From: Saccoglossus kowalevskii
Taxonomy: Eukaryota; Hemichordata; Enteropneusta; Harrimaniidae
Assembly: GCF_000003605.2 (NCBI RefSeq)
Contig: NW_003158763.1
Coordinates: 1 to 39,540, forward strand
DNA length: 39,540 nucleotides
Direction of reading: 5' to 3'
A program made the translations under genes and the position numbers. The notes beneath the pieces are model-generated. The model searched no databases. It was not told the DNA's origin and saw only the letters and a list, made by a program, of their open reading frames with translations. Numbering within the stretch: position 1 is the first letter of the stretch; each line of letters starts with the position of its first letter. Below, one piece after another: positions 25,501 to 30,776 of the stretch.

Positions 25501-28500
25501 CACATCAANNNNNNNNNNNNNNNNNNNNNNNNNNNNNNNNNNNNNNNNNNNNNNNNNNNNNNNNNNNNNNNNNNNNNNNNNNNNNNNNNNNNNNNNNNNN
25601 NNNNNNNNNNNNNNNNNNNNNNNNNNNNNNNNNNNNNNNNNNNNNNNNNNNNNNNNNNNNNNNNNNNNNNNNNNNNNNNNNNNNNNNNNNNNNNNNNNNN
25701 NNNNNNNNNNNNNNNNNNNNNNNNNNNNNNNNNNNNNNNNNNNNNNNNNNNNNNNNNNNNNNNNNNNNNNNNNNNNNNNNNNNNNNNNNNNNNNNNNNNN
25801 NNNNNNNNNNNNNNNNNNNNNNNNNNNNNNNNNNNNNNNNNNNNNNNNNNNNNNNNNNNNNNNNNNNNNNNNNNNNNNNNNNNNNNNNNNNNNNNNNNNN
25901 NNNNNNNNNNNNNNNNNNNNNNNNNNNNNNNNNNNNNNNNNNNNNNNNNNNNNNNNNNNNNNNNNNNNNNNNNNNNNNNNNNNNNNNNNNNNNNNNNNNN
26001 NNNNNNNNNNNNNNNNNNNNNNNNNNNNNNNNNNNNNNNNNNNNNNNNNNNNNNNNNNNNNNNNNNNNNNNNNNNNNNNNNNNNNNNNNNNNNNNNNNNN
26101 NNNNNNNNNNNNNNNNNNNNNNNNNNNNNNNNNNNNNNNNNNNNNNNNNNNNNNNNNNNNNNNNNNNNNNNNNNNNNNNNNNNNNNNNNNNNNNNNNNNN
26201 NNNNNNNNNNNNNNNNNNNNNNNNNNNNNNNNNNNNNNNNNNNNNNNNNNNNNNNNNNNNNNNNNNNNNNNNNNNNNNNNNNNNNNNNNNNNNNNNNNNN
26301 NNNNNNNNNNNNNNNNNNNNNNNNNNNNNNNNNNNNNNNNNNNNNNNNNNNNNNNNNNNNNNNNNNNNNNNNNNNNNNNNNNNNNNNNNNNNNNNNNNNN
26401 NNNNNNNNNNNNNNNNNNNNNNNNNNNNNNNNNNNNNNNNNNNNNNNNNNNNNNNNNNNNNNNNNNNNNNNNNNNNNNNNNNNNNNNNNNNNNNNNNNNN
26501 NNNACATGACAACGTAGAAGCACACATCAATGTTAAAGCACATGACAATGTAGAAGCATGTGTCAATGTAGAAGCACATGTCAATGTAGAAACGTGTCAA
26601 TGTAGAAGCATGTGTCAATGTAGAAGCATGTGTCAATGTAGAAGCACACATCAATGTAGAAGTACACATCAATGTTGAAGCACAAAACAATGTAGAAGTT
26701 CACATCAATGTAGAAGTACACGTCAATGTTAGAAGTATGTGTCAATGTAGAAGCACATGACAACGTAGAAGCACACATCAATGTAGAAGCACATGACAAT
26801 GTAGAAGCACATGTCAATGTAGAAGCACACATCAATGTTTGAAGCACATGACAATGTAGAAGCACATGTCAATGTAGAAGCACACATCAATGTTGAAGCA
26901 CATGACAATGTAGAAGCACATGTCAATGTAGAAGTTCACATCAATGTTGAAGCACAAGACAATCAAGACAATGTAGAAGTATGTGTCAATGTAGAAGCAC
27001 ATGACAACGTAGAAGCACACATCAATGTTGAAGCACATGACAATGTAGAAGCACATGTCAATGTAGAAGCACACATCAATGTTGAAGCACATGACAATGT
27101 AGAAGCACATGTCAATGTAGAAACATGTGTCAATGTACATGTAGAAGTATGTGTTAATGTAGAAGCACACATCAATGTAGGACATGACAATGAAGAAGTA
27201 TGTGTCAATGAAGAAGTATGTGTCTGCCTCTGGTGGTATTCCTACTAGTAGATATGTCAGTTTTTCTATCTCTGATATCCTGAGCTTTGTGATGCTTATT
27301 TGGTGATTGATATTCTATACTTGTTCTAAATATGTTTTTGAATTCATACGTTGTCTTAAATTTGTTGTATGTACTTAGTTTATTATTTTCTGAATAGACG
27401 GTAGCCATATATTGTAAGTATATATTGGTTTTATTTTTGTTGTCATGTTAGCATCGCAGGAAGCAGCATCACAGATGTAGTACAAGTCTTACCTTTGAGT
27501 TTACTTTCTGAGATAAAAGCACAATGTACTACTAGTAAGTGATTGCAGTCTCTGTGTACATGTACGGGTGCTGGACATCCCAAAATATCGTGACTCGTTT
27601 TTCATTGGACAATACAACTCAGTATCCCTACACATCTCAACCCACCTATTTCAGAAGACCCGCCACCTCAACCCAATCTCAATAAATTATTATTTGAATA
27701 ACTGAATTATTATATTTTTTATCTGTTAACCACGCAGGCTTACATGTATATTTAAAGCACCACGTTTTTCAAGATTGGTTAAATATTAAATAAATCTACA
27801 ATTTTTAAAACCTTGGCCTTTTCTTGTACGTTTTGGTATACAGTGACCCCTCGCTAAGTCGTGCCTCGGTAAGTCGCGATTCGGCTAAGTCGCAGATACT
27901 TGGCTGGCTCCCAAAATTTCTGTTGTGTTTTGACAGCAGTTCTGAAGTACAAAGACTAATGTTTCGAGGCATAGTGTTTTTAACTAACCATTAAAGATAC
28001 AACTTAACACCTACTGTCCATCAATTGCTCAAGGTGTCATAGGGGTGTCGGGTAGTGACAGTACATGCTTCTCGGCCAATCCCATTTTGGTATACATTAC
28101 CTCTATAAAACTTGCTACAATAAGTTGAATTCATTATCTGAGCTCTATTTCTCAACTGAACAGCATGTCAAAGCAAAAGCTATCCAGCCTGTTTGTACGC
28201 CATAAACTCACAGTGATCGACCGTGTCAAGAAGAGGTGAAACCATAGACCTTAGAATGAGTCTAAGGTCTATGGTGAAACAAGTGAAGGGTTGCACGTGA
28301 TCTAGCAGTGGGTGAGCCCACTATTCGTGGGTGGGTAAAAAATGAAGAGGGAATTCATTTTCAAAGTTGACCAAGAGGCGGGACTGAACAGAAAAACGTG
28401 CAAAATTGTCTGACAAAGATGACATTGATAAAGCTGTTTACGTTTCTTCAAGAACGGTCTGCCGGAACTCCACTCAATGCAAAGCACACAACTCAGATAT

Positions 28501-29885
28501 GACGACTTTGAATTCAGGGGCAAGTTCAGGGTGGTTCTTGTGATGGCAAAGAAGACACGCTATACACGAAGTCTCAATCCAAGGCGAAGCTCGATCTGCG
28601 AACATGGACACTGTCAGAACTTTTTTCGAAAAACTGAGAGAAATTATCTATGAAGATGGTTATTCCGACAAACAAGTTTATAATTGTGATGAAAGTGGTT
28701 TATTTTGGAAACTGTTACTGTCGAAGTCGCAAGCAACAGCAAACGACCCATAAAATATTGGACACAAACAAAATAAACAACGCATCACTGCAATGTTTAC
28801 AGCAAACATAATCGTGATCTTATTTAAATACTGCCTGACACACAATTTGTAAATATGTTTATAATCTTTCAATTAACTAAACCAAGGGTTTATACATGTA
28901 TGTGCTTTTTATGTGTTTTCAATGCACGCCCCCCCCCCCCCCCTCTCTTTCACAAGGTCTCTTAGTAAGTCGTGGCCCTGCGGTTTTTGCTTGGATCCCG
29001 ACACCAGCCACTGAGCGAGGGGCCACTGTATCTCTTTTTGTTTTATACGCATTTTGTATATATATGCATACATAGTTTGGGTACATTGGTTTACATGCAC
29101 TGTATGTTTTGCTAACAGTATATCTTTTTTTGGAAGATGTGGTGGCCCTGAAAAGGGCCAATTTGCTTGTGTACAATTGTACCATTTAATGTTCAGTTGG
29201 ACTGTAAATTTTGCTGCAACAGAGTAGTGATTTGCATTTAAGGATATCGGTTCACTGTTTTGAATCAATAGATCATGTCGATCATTCAAATACAGCACGA
29301 TGTATAAGATCGTGAGAATATTAATTTCCACATCTCACAATAGGTACTGAGTTTGTCTAGGTTATTTTGAAGCCCTTTGCTTGAATCTGACAACAATACT
29401 ATGTCATCAGCAAAAAGCAGACTGTTTAAATCTGAGTTCCCTAGACTTAACAGGTTTGAATTAACACTATCCGATAAGTCATTAATGAAGACATTGAATA
29501 GAAGGGGACTCAAATTACACCCTTGTTTTACTCCACTACTAGATAAATTATGTTAATTTAGTGTCTGCCATATCACACCTATAACGTATTATTCTTGGTC
29601 AGTCATGCAGGGATCACATGTTTTCTTAATTTATCTCTTGTTTATTAATTTTGTTTATCTTGTTTTGTATCACGATGCACACATAACAAATTATTATAGA
29701 CGTTGAATGTTTAATGAATGAGAGACAACTTAGAGAGCCCGGAACCATTGACAATTAAGTTATGAAACATCAAACAACAACCAAAAATTATAATAATAAC
29801 AAACCTGAAGCATATTTGCCACATGCTTTGCAGCTGTAGACTTGGCATCACTTTCTGCTTTGTGGAATTCCTCGACAGAACTCAT
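1438..29885 (-). CDS. EXOC3: EXOC3 (exocyst complex component 3, Sec6), 5' part, 11 exons
   Basis: Exocyst subunit Sec6 helps tether secretory vesicles to the plasma membrane before SNARE fusion. Eleven coding exons join in one frame (minus strand, in order): 29805-29885, 25030-25086, 24733-24845, 21973-22063, 21620-21726, 16690-16771, 14510-14548, 12442-12551, 6403-6516, 3302-3407, 1438-1521, giving 328 residues. Recognisable conserved blocks are [83 protein letters not shown] and CFPPEYEIF, all in the family order. EXOC3 is about 750 residues, so roughly the C-terminal half lies beyond the left edge. The N-terminal part is a helical, coiled-coil-prone region that in the family contributes to the exocyst core bundle. 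Ten junctions are visible. Nine are GT-AG and one is GC-AG (after residue 264). The introns are unusually rich in repeats. Identification rests on recalled family sequence, not a search. Confidence 0.95.
2562..2625. repeat. Short tandem repeat (TGATTGATTGAGTA-like)
   Basis: Three to four imperfect copies of an 18-base unit built from TGAT tetramers with an intervening GAGTA. Confidence 0.7.
2785..2811. repeat. (AT)n microsatellite
   Basis: About 13 uninterrupted AT dinucleotides in EXOC3 intron 10. Confidence 0.9.
3302..3407 (-). CDS. EXOC3: EXOC3 coding exon 10
   Basis: It encodes the end of Arg265 and residues 266-300. It contains [20 protein letters not shown], the conserved [10 protein letters not shown] block. 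The acceptor is ATTTGCAG and the donor ATCAAG/GTGAGT, phase 0. Confidence 0.96.
3501..3861 (+). repeat. 22-bp minisatellite, about 16 copies
   Basis: The unit is TATTTATCACGCAAGTGTCA plus GG and is repeated nearly perfectly. Variants include ATGC, ACAC or AAAA in place of ACGC, and one TTCTC copy. Because the unit is 22 bases, all three plus-strand frames stay open and cycle through the same peptide, so the apparent ORFs here are not genes. It lies in EXOC3 intron 9. Confidence 0.92.
4225..5240 (+). repeat. Repeat family C, three tandem-like copies of a ~310-325 base unit
   Basis: Three diverged copies of a unit containing AACAAAATCCATCCATGCAT, a GATCCGG-TCCGGAAT-GTGAAA block, TGCATTTTCGGCCTTAAA and a hairpin-prone AAATGGCC...GGCCATTT stretch begin at about 4309, 4619 and 4945. 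The left edge carries an 8-bp-arm palindrome (4245-4265). The right end runs into ACGCACGC/ACACAC simple sequence and GGGGACTAA. No coding function is apparent. Confidence 0.8.
5475..6095 (+). repeat. Repeat family C, degenerate second cluster
   Basis: More diverged copies of the unit at 4225-5240 show AAAATGGCTGCCAGTCGG, AAAATGGCCGCCATTCGGCC, a GGTCCAGGCATGTC block and an ACGCACGCACGG tail ending near CCAAGGACTAA, which parallels the end of the first cluster. This suggests an independent insertion of the same nonautonomous family. Confidence 0.7.
6403..6516 (-). CDS. EXOC3: EXOC3 coding exon 9, with GC donor
   Basis: It encodes the end of Arg227, residues 228-264 and two bases of codon 265. 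It contains [20 protein letters not shown] followed by [11 protein letters not shown]. The acceptor is ATTTCAG. The donor is ACAAG/GCATGT, a non-canonical GC donor. It is fixed by frame: only this cut joins to exon 10 to give TRIEA with codon 265 = AGA. The nearby GT (AGGCAT/GTAATG) would leave the wrong phase. Confidence 0.93.
6596..6909. repeat. Inverted-repeat module at the 3' end of the DIRS-like element
   Basis: The 32-base arms 6596-6627 and 6878-6909 are reverse complements with two mismatches and enclose about 250 bases. The left part of the interior matches the opposite end of the element (11210-11405). It could be the element's internal complementary region plus terminal repeat, or a separate small inverted-repeat element built from DIRS ends. 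Confidence 0.7.
6614..6665. repeat. DIRS-like end repeat, copy 1 (52 bp)
   Basis: This 52-bp segment, beginning ACCTACCAGAAAGTCCGTGG, is identical to 6942-6993 in the same orientation and, inverted, has two mismatches to 11354-11405. The direct plus inverted arrangement defines the element's complex 3' terminus. Confidence 0.9.
6942..6993. repeat. DIRS-like end repeat, copy 2 (52 bp)
   Basis: It is identical to 6614-6665. Its outward extension (ATAGTTTACTACATC, 6927-6941) matches the extension at the opposite end of the element, while copy 1 has a different extension (TTTACCTAATCAT). Confidence 0.9.
7070..7263 (-). pseudogene. N-terminal fragment of DIRS-like tyrosine recombinase
   Basis: The minus-strand frame reads [20 protein letters not shown] and then [20 protein letters not shown]. 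The TRHLYxSRWxxFxxWC pattern is the core-binding start of tyrosine recombinases in DIRS elements. The frame ends shortly after SPSISKVF and the catalytic domain (R-HxxR-Y) is absent before the terminal repeat at 6993, so about three quarters of the recombinase is deleted. Confidence 0.75.
7670..9070 (-). pseudogene. DIRS-like reverse transcriptase / RNase H, frameshifted
   Basis: RT blocks appear in order but in different frames: a [16 protein letters not shown] entry block, [12 protein letters not shown] and [11 protein letters not shown] (fingers), GDWLASI and [10 protein letters not shown] (first catalytic Asp region), FTTLPFGLC, then [19 protein letters not shown] and [13 protein letters not shown]. 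The canonical YLDD box reads YLNN, so both catalytic aspartates are lost. RNase H follows with [12 protein letters not shown] and, in another frame, [20 protein letters not shown]. Multiple frameshifts and stops make this non-functional. Confidence 0.85.
9070..10690 (-). pseudogene. Gag-like ORF1 remnants of the DIRS-like element
   Basis: Open minus-strand stretches include one of 281 codons (9007-9852) with the segment [15 protein letters not shown], an [13 protein letters not shown] motif and a basic, low-complexity C-terminus ([19 protein letters not shown]). This is the usual order in DIRS gag proteins: a helical region, then PWGRRWLF-like, then a basic tail. Frames change several times between 9850 and 10700, so no intact protein is made. 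The gag assignment is inferred from position and these weak motifs. Confidence 0.55.
10760..10940 (-). pseudogene. Gag-like N-terminal Cys/His-rich region of the DIRS-like element
   Basis: One minus-strand frame reads [20 protein letters not shown] followed by a further C-rich stretch with [14 protein letters not shown]. The C-x2-C, D-P-H, C-x2-C spacing is the pattern found near the start of the first ORF of several DIRS-like elements, presumably a zinc-binding motif. An overlapping frame has an ATG ([11 protein letters not shown]), so the intended start is unclear. It lies about 280-470 bases inside the 5' inverted repeat. Confidence 0.65.
11210..11420. repeat. DIRS-like 5' terminal inverted repeat
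   Basis: This end starts TCAGGCCCCTTATGCGTGAT and runs to GTAGTAAACTAT. It is the inverted counterpart of 6614-6804 with small indels and about 90 percent apparent identity by eye. It marks the 5' end of the minus-sense element. Confidence 0.88.
11421..12441. other. EXOC3 intron 8 remainder, nothing recognised
   Basis: AT-rich intron between the DIRS-like element and exon 8. Short ORFs on both strands show no family features. No repeat structure stands out. Confidence 0.5.
12442..12551 (-). CDS. EXOC3: EXOC3 coding exon 8
   Basis: It encodes residues 191-226 plus two bases of codon 227. It contains [20 protein letters not shown] and [16 protein letters not shown], the strongest EXOC3 signature in the window. 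The acceptor is TTCACAG and the donor AGAG/GTAGGA. Codon 227 completes to Arg with exon 9. Confidence 0.97.
12819..14455 (+). repeat. Repeat family A, copy 1: monomer array ending in a hairpin
   Basis: It begins AATCAAAGAAAGCTTAGAAA and continues as roughly ten to eleven diverged ~150-165 base monomers. Each contains ATGTACCAAGTTTCATTGAA, GATATCAGTGGAAAA, and TTATGCAAATTAGGTAATTA. It ends at a GTGTGCTTCGCACAC hairpin (14430-14444) followed by GGAAGTCAAAAAT. The same start and end recur at 19741-21303, so this is one discrete element family with a variable internal copy number. No protein is coded. It lies in EXOC3 intron 7. Confidence 0.85.
14510..14548 (-). CDS. EXOC3: EXOC3 coding exon 7 (39-base exon)
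   Basis: This is a very short exon of 13 codons (residues 178-190, [13 protein letters not shown]) between a TTTTTTTCAG acceptor and a TCA/GTAAGT donor, phase 0. It is supported because it bridges exons 6 and 8 in frame and aligns with the family's aromatic-containing segment before the LAKQLW block. The protein match alone is modest. Confidence 0.85.
14704..15590. repeat. 74-bp satellite, about 9 near-identical copies plus diverged flanks
   Basis: Units start at 14826, 14900, 14974, 15048, 15122, 15196, 15271, 15345 and 15419. Each 74-bp unit is a dimer of two related ~37-base halves, GATTGACTACCTAACTAAAA... and GATTGGCTACTGAAGCCAGA.... Most units contain the palindrome CCAATCTCTGATTGG. Flanking units are more diverged, and a GCTA tetranucleotide run (15535-15556) lies at the right. 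It is in EXOC3 intron 6. Confidence 0.93.
15687..15945. repeat. 103-bp tandem repeat, about 2.5 copies
   Basis: Unit starts are 15687, 15790 and 15893. The unit contains ACCATCTGACTAGACATAAA, CCTGCGGTTTTTAACAAGAA and ACACGTGTGTGATACAATTA. Part of it (AGCAATCCAACCTGCGGTTT) is shared with family B repeats, so this looks like a local amplification inside a family B copy. Confidence 0.88.
15940..16090 (+). repeat. Repeat family B monomer
   Basis: It contains TTAGAGAATTGAAGATATCA, TGAACAAATCTGAGAGAGGT and the ACATAAAAGCAGCCTGACTT block that characterises family B elsewhere (18.2-19.4, 22.1-22.4 and, inverted, 37.3-37.5 kb). Confidence 0.75.
16690..16771 (-). CDS. EXOC3: EXOC3 coding exon 6
   Basis: It encodes the end of codon 150 and residues 151-177, beginning [17 protein letters not shown]. 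The LMDLE block is conserved. The acceptor is TTTCTAG and the donor GACTAT/GTAAGT, phase 0. The C-terminal part ([10 protein letters not shown]) is less conserved. Confidence 0.93.
17521..17670. mobile_element. Foldback element with 41-base arms
   Basis: The arms 17521-17561 and 17630-17670 are imperfect reverse complements, sharing GATACCTCAAAGTATGCA. The loop is GC-richer and holds a further inner inverted pair (ACAGTAC/GTACTGT). There is no coding capacity. The type of transposon is unknown. It lies in EXOC3 intron 5. Confidence 0.7.
18180..18450 (+). repeat. Repeat family B with GCTGAGATAGCTCCGCT edge motif
   Basis: The edge motif at 18183-18199 is followed by AAAGAACAGAAGATATCATT and monomers with ACTTTTTACCAAAAATGACA and TGAACAAATCTGAGAGAGGT. 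The same edge and following sequence recur at 22112 and, in reverse orientation, at 37554. Confidence 0.8.
18461..18839. mobile_element. Large foldback (long inverted repeat) element, ~380 bases
   Basis: The left arm begins AAAAGAAGCTAATTTCAACT and the right arm ends AGTTGAAATTAGCTTCTTTT, its exact reverse complement. Pairing continues inward through GATTTTG/CAAAATC, AAGGTCATTGAC/GTCAATGACC and TTTCATCAACAGAATAT with ATATTCTGTTGATGAAA. The centre is AT-rich. It splits a family B monomer array and has no coding potential. Confidence 0.85.
18895..19400 (+). repeat. Repeat family B monomers, continuing array
   Basis: About two and a half ~185-190 base monomers with TTCATTAAAATTAGAGAATT, GATATCACCATGAAATGAAC and GGTCCACATGTAGTAC recur after the foldback. 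The divergence between monomers is visible but alignment by eye is easy. Confidence 0.8.
19469..19493. repeat. Hairpin TCCGCTTGAC...CAGCGGA
   Basis: A 25-base imperfect palindrome that terminates the family B array at 18.9-19.5 kb. Its reverse complement, with small changes, closes the window at 39516-39540, so it is a recurrent element end. Confidence 0.75.
19741..21303 (+). repeat. Repeat family A, copy 2: monomer array ending in a long hairpin
   Basis: It has the same start (AATCAAAGAAAGCTTAGAAA) and the same hairpin end as the copy at 12819-14455, but different internal monomer counts and arrangement. The end hairpin is longer here: GACTCC (21268-21273), then GTGTGCTTCGCACAC (21277-21291), then GGAGTC (21293-21298), giving nested pairing. 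An ACACAC run precedes it. It lies in EXOC3 intron 5. Confidence 0.85.
21620..21726 (-). CDS. EXOC3: EXOC3 coding exon 5
   Basis: It encodes residues 115-149 and two bases of codon 150. The block [20 protein letters not shown] is a hallmark of EXOC3. The acceptor is TTGAAAG and the donor AAATG/GTAAGA. Codon 150 (TGT, Cys) is completed by the first base of exon 6. Intron 4, between exons 4 and 5, is only 246 bases. Confidence 0.95.
21973..22063 (-). CDS. EXOC3: EXOC3 coding exon 4
   Basis: It encodes the end of Ser84 and residues 85-114 ([20 protein letters not shown] followed by [10 protein letters not shown]). The acceptor is CTTTCAG and the donor CAG/GTTGGT, phase 0. The charged heptad-like composition suits the coiled-coil segment in this part of Sec6. 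Confidence 0.92.
22108..22400 (+). repeat. Repeat family B copy
   Basis: It has the edge motif GCTGAGATAGCTCCGCT at 22112-22128, then AAAGAACTGATATCATTAGA and monomer sequence with AAAATTAGAGAATTGAAGAT and GTGAACAAATCTGAGAGGAC. It lies directly upstream (gene sense) of EXOC3 exon 4's acceptor, about 45 bases from the exon boundary. Confidence 0.8.
22605..22973. mobile_element. GC-rich MITE with TIR GGTGATTTTCCG and TA target site
   Basis: The left end AATAGGTGATTTTCCG (22605-22620) is exactly inverted at 22958-22973. The inverted match continues through TTGCGAGA with a small indel. TA flanks both ends. The interior is much richer in CpG (ACGCGCGTCGAACG, CACGCGATG) than the flanking intron, and a 103-codon frame inside has no recognisable similarity. 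It is probably a nonautonomous DNA transposon. Confidence 0.8.
22980..24732. other. EXOC3 intron 3 remainder, no gene seen
   Basis: The region includes degenerate ATGGCATT/GATGCCAC-rich sequence at 23.2-23.4 and 24.5-24.7 kb in opposite orientations, and a short GC-richer stretch at 23.6-23.85 kb with ATGGCGGTGGCCATCTTG. Open frames of 85-104 codons show no family features. Confidence 0.45.
24733..24845 (-). CDS. EXOC3: EXOC3 coding exon 3
   Basis: It encodes residues 47-83 plus two bases of codon 84. It contains [20 protein letters not shown] and a following helical stretch ([16 protein letters not shown]). The acceptor is CACAAG and the donor AG/GTATGA. The split codon completes to Ser with the T that opens exon 4. 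Confidence 0.95.
25030..25086 (-). CDS. EXOC3: EXOC3 coding exon 2
   Basis: The exon has 19 codons (residues 28-46, [19 protein letters not shown]), between a TTCCAG acceptor and an AAG/GTTATT donor, phase 0 on both sides. It is very strongly conserved in the family and lies only 184 bases upstream of exon 3. Confidence 0.95.
25125..27222. repeat. 18-bp minisatellite interrupted by the assembly gap
   Basis: The consensus unit is GTCAATGTAGAAGCACAT, with variants CACATCAATGTTGAAG and GACAATGTAGAAG. Because 18 is divisible by three, long frames stay open on both strands and give 6-residue repeats (VNVEAH on plus; FYIDVC or STLTCA on minus). These are not supported as genes. It lies in EXOC3 intron 1. 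Confidence 0.92.
25509..26503. other. Assembly gap (run of N)
   Basis: About 995 unknown bases flanked on both sides by the same 18-bp repeat, so the gap is inside the array and its real length is uncertain. Translated frames that span it are artefacts. Confidence 0.99.
27223..27840. other. EXOC3 intron 1, no gene seen
   Basis: AT-rich sequence between the 18-bp array and the Tigger element. No exon or repeat is recognised. Confidence 0.5.
28165..28825 (+). pseudogene. Tigger/pogo-like transposase remnant
   Basis: From ATG at 28165 the frame reads [20 protein letters not shown], the first helix-turn-helix. After a 38-base palindromic insertion come [20 protein letters not shown] (HTH end), then in shifted frames [20 protein letters not shown] and [14 protein letters not shown], the block with the first catalytic Asp of the pogo DDE domain, and [13 protein letters not shown]. 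The rest of the catalytic domain is missing. Several frameshifts and stops make this non-functional. Confidence 0.88.
28241..28275. repeat. Perfect 15-bp-arm palindrome inside the Tigger remnant
   Basis: ACCATAGACCTTAGA (28241-28255), loop ATGAG, then TCTAAGGTCTATGGT (28261-28275). It is bracketed by direct repeats GGTGAAAC at 28235-28242 and 28273-28280. It looks like a tiny insertion with target-site duplication, or a templated duplication. Confidence 0.85.
29319..29550 (-). pseudogene. LINE reverse-transcriptase fragment
   Basis: The minus strand reads [20 protein letters not shown], then [20 protein letters not shown] and [13 protein letters not shown]. This is the palm region of a non-LTR retrotransposon RT with an intact FADD box. 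It is cut at both sides (start near 29550, end after WKL), so it is an isolated internal fragment. CR1/L2/jockey-like families all fit. It lies in EXOC3 intron 1. Confidence 0.88.
29805..29885 (-). CDS. EXOC3: EXOC3 coding exon 1
   Basis: It begins with ATG at 29885-29883 in a good context (A at -3) and encodes residues 1-27, starting [15 protein letters not shown] and ending VANMLQ. The donor is CTTCAG/GTTTGT, phase 0. The VANMLQ ending matches the VA-x-MLQ block that precedes the KVxQY region in other EXOC3 proteins. No upstream in-frame ATG is close by. Confidence 0.93.
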
Positions 29886-30273
29886 CTTCGATCGTCAATG
29901 TATTGAAAAATTAACATGTATAACATCACAGTCCCACTAAATTATACTATGTCTGCCATTTTTAAATAGTCTTGCTATTCATAGACTGTGTTTTCGTAAT
30001 TTGATTTCAATATGTTTTGTAATATTTCCACAAAATAGGACATTACATTATAATAATATACTTTAATAACTGAATCATAAATAATATAGCACGCCTATCT
30101 GTTAGTTTGTTTTGTCGAATCGTGTAACGTAAATACAGAACTGTTAATGTTTTTCTTAATTTCAATGATGGCGGCGATGCGTAAGTTTTTGATGTTCAAT
30201 AATTCCGTCGTTCGCTTCTCCGATCGTGATTCCCAGGCGTAAATAAGTCGACTTCATCGACTAAGACGAAACT
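29886..30273. promoter_or_regulatory. Probable bidirectional EXOC3/FBXO9 promoter and 5' UTRs
   Basis: The interval separates the EXOC3 start codon (minus) from the proposed FBXO9 start (plus). It contains AATGATGGCGGCGATG at 30164-30179, which resembles a YY1 site (ATGGCGGC core), and CpG-containing sequence (TCCGTCGTTCGCTTCTCCGA) unlike the flanks. No convincing TATA box is placed. Transcription start sites are not known. Confidence 0.6.
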
Positions 30274-30276
30274 ATG
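30274..30276 (+). CDS. FBXO9: FBXO9 exon 1, start codon only (proposed)
   Basis: AAACTATG is followed directly by GTAAATAAG, a plausible donor. Splicing to exon 2 restores ATGGCA with A at -3 and G at +4, and phase 0 is correct. An upstream ATG cluster (30165-30178) would splice at GTAAGT with one base left over and hit a stop in exon 2, so it is not the start. An alternative start at 32397 is listed separately. Confidence 0.45.
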
Positions 30277-30735
30277 GTAAATAAGTAATATTAGTTTCCA
30301 GGTTTATGGGATTTGCAATCACTGGTGAATGGGAATTTGATGTCTCCTATAGTGGGTGTTTTTTTGGTGTCACACACATTTTCCGTATTGTTGTTTTCGA
30401 ATGTAGGTCAAGAGTTCACCCCTTATCTATTATTTAGAATTTGATTGGGTGTTAACTGAAACGAGTTTGGTAGAATTCCCAACTTACTTGATTTCTCAAC
30501 AAATATTCTCGCCTTTGAATTTTATCCTACGCAATATGGACTTAAAATTGCGCAATTTCATTTTGTCTGCAAAGTGTTGCCAATTCCACTTGATGAGAAA
30601 AGACTGGAGGCTAAGGTATGGGGGTACACACTTTCCCTCTTCGTTGGGGCTTACAAAATGGGGAAAGAGTTCCTTAAGGCCTAAAACTAATCAAACCTCC
30701 AGCCCCAATGTAATTGTACATGTATATGCCCCTTT

Positions 30736-30776
<41 letters not shown>

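Larger units (their letters stand above)
27841..29028 (+). mobile_element. Tigger/pogo-type DNA transposon, deleted copy
   Basis: The terminal inverted repeats are CAGTGACCCCTCGCTAAGTC at the left and the inverse of CAGTGGCCCCTCGCTCAGTG at the right (ending 29028). TA target duplications lie at 27839-27840 and 29029-29030. The interior holds a broken pogo-type transposase on the plus strand and a C homopolymer near 28928-28942. At 1.2 kb it is well short of a full Tigger (usually over 2 kb). It lies in EXOC3 intron 1. Confidence 0.9.

Noticed and set aside
25129-26690. Long open frames on both strands, up to 464 codons
   Set aside because: They translate an 18-bp minisatellite and a run of N; unit length divisible by three keeps frames open without selection.
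30165-30240. ATG cluster MMAAMRKFL as the FBXO9 start
   Set aside because: Using the GTAAGT donor after it leaves one base and brings a stop at the beginning of exon 2; reading through ends at a stop near 30240. It may be an upstream ORF.
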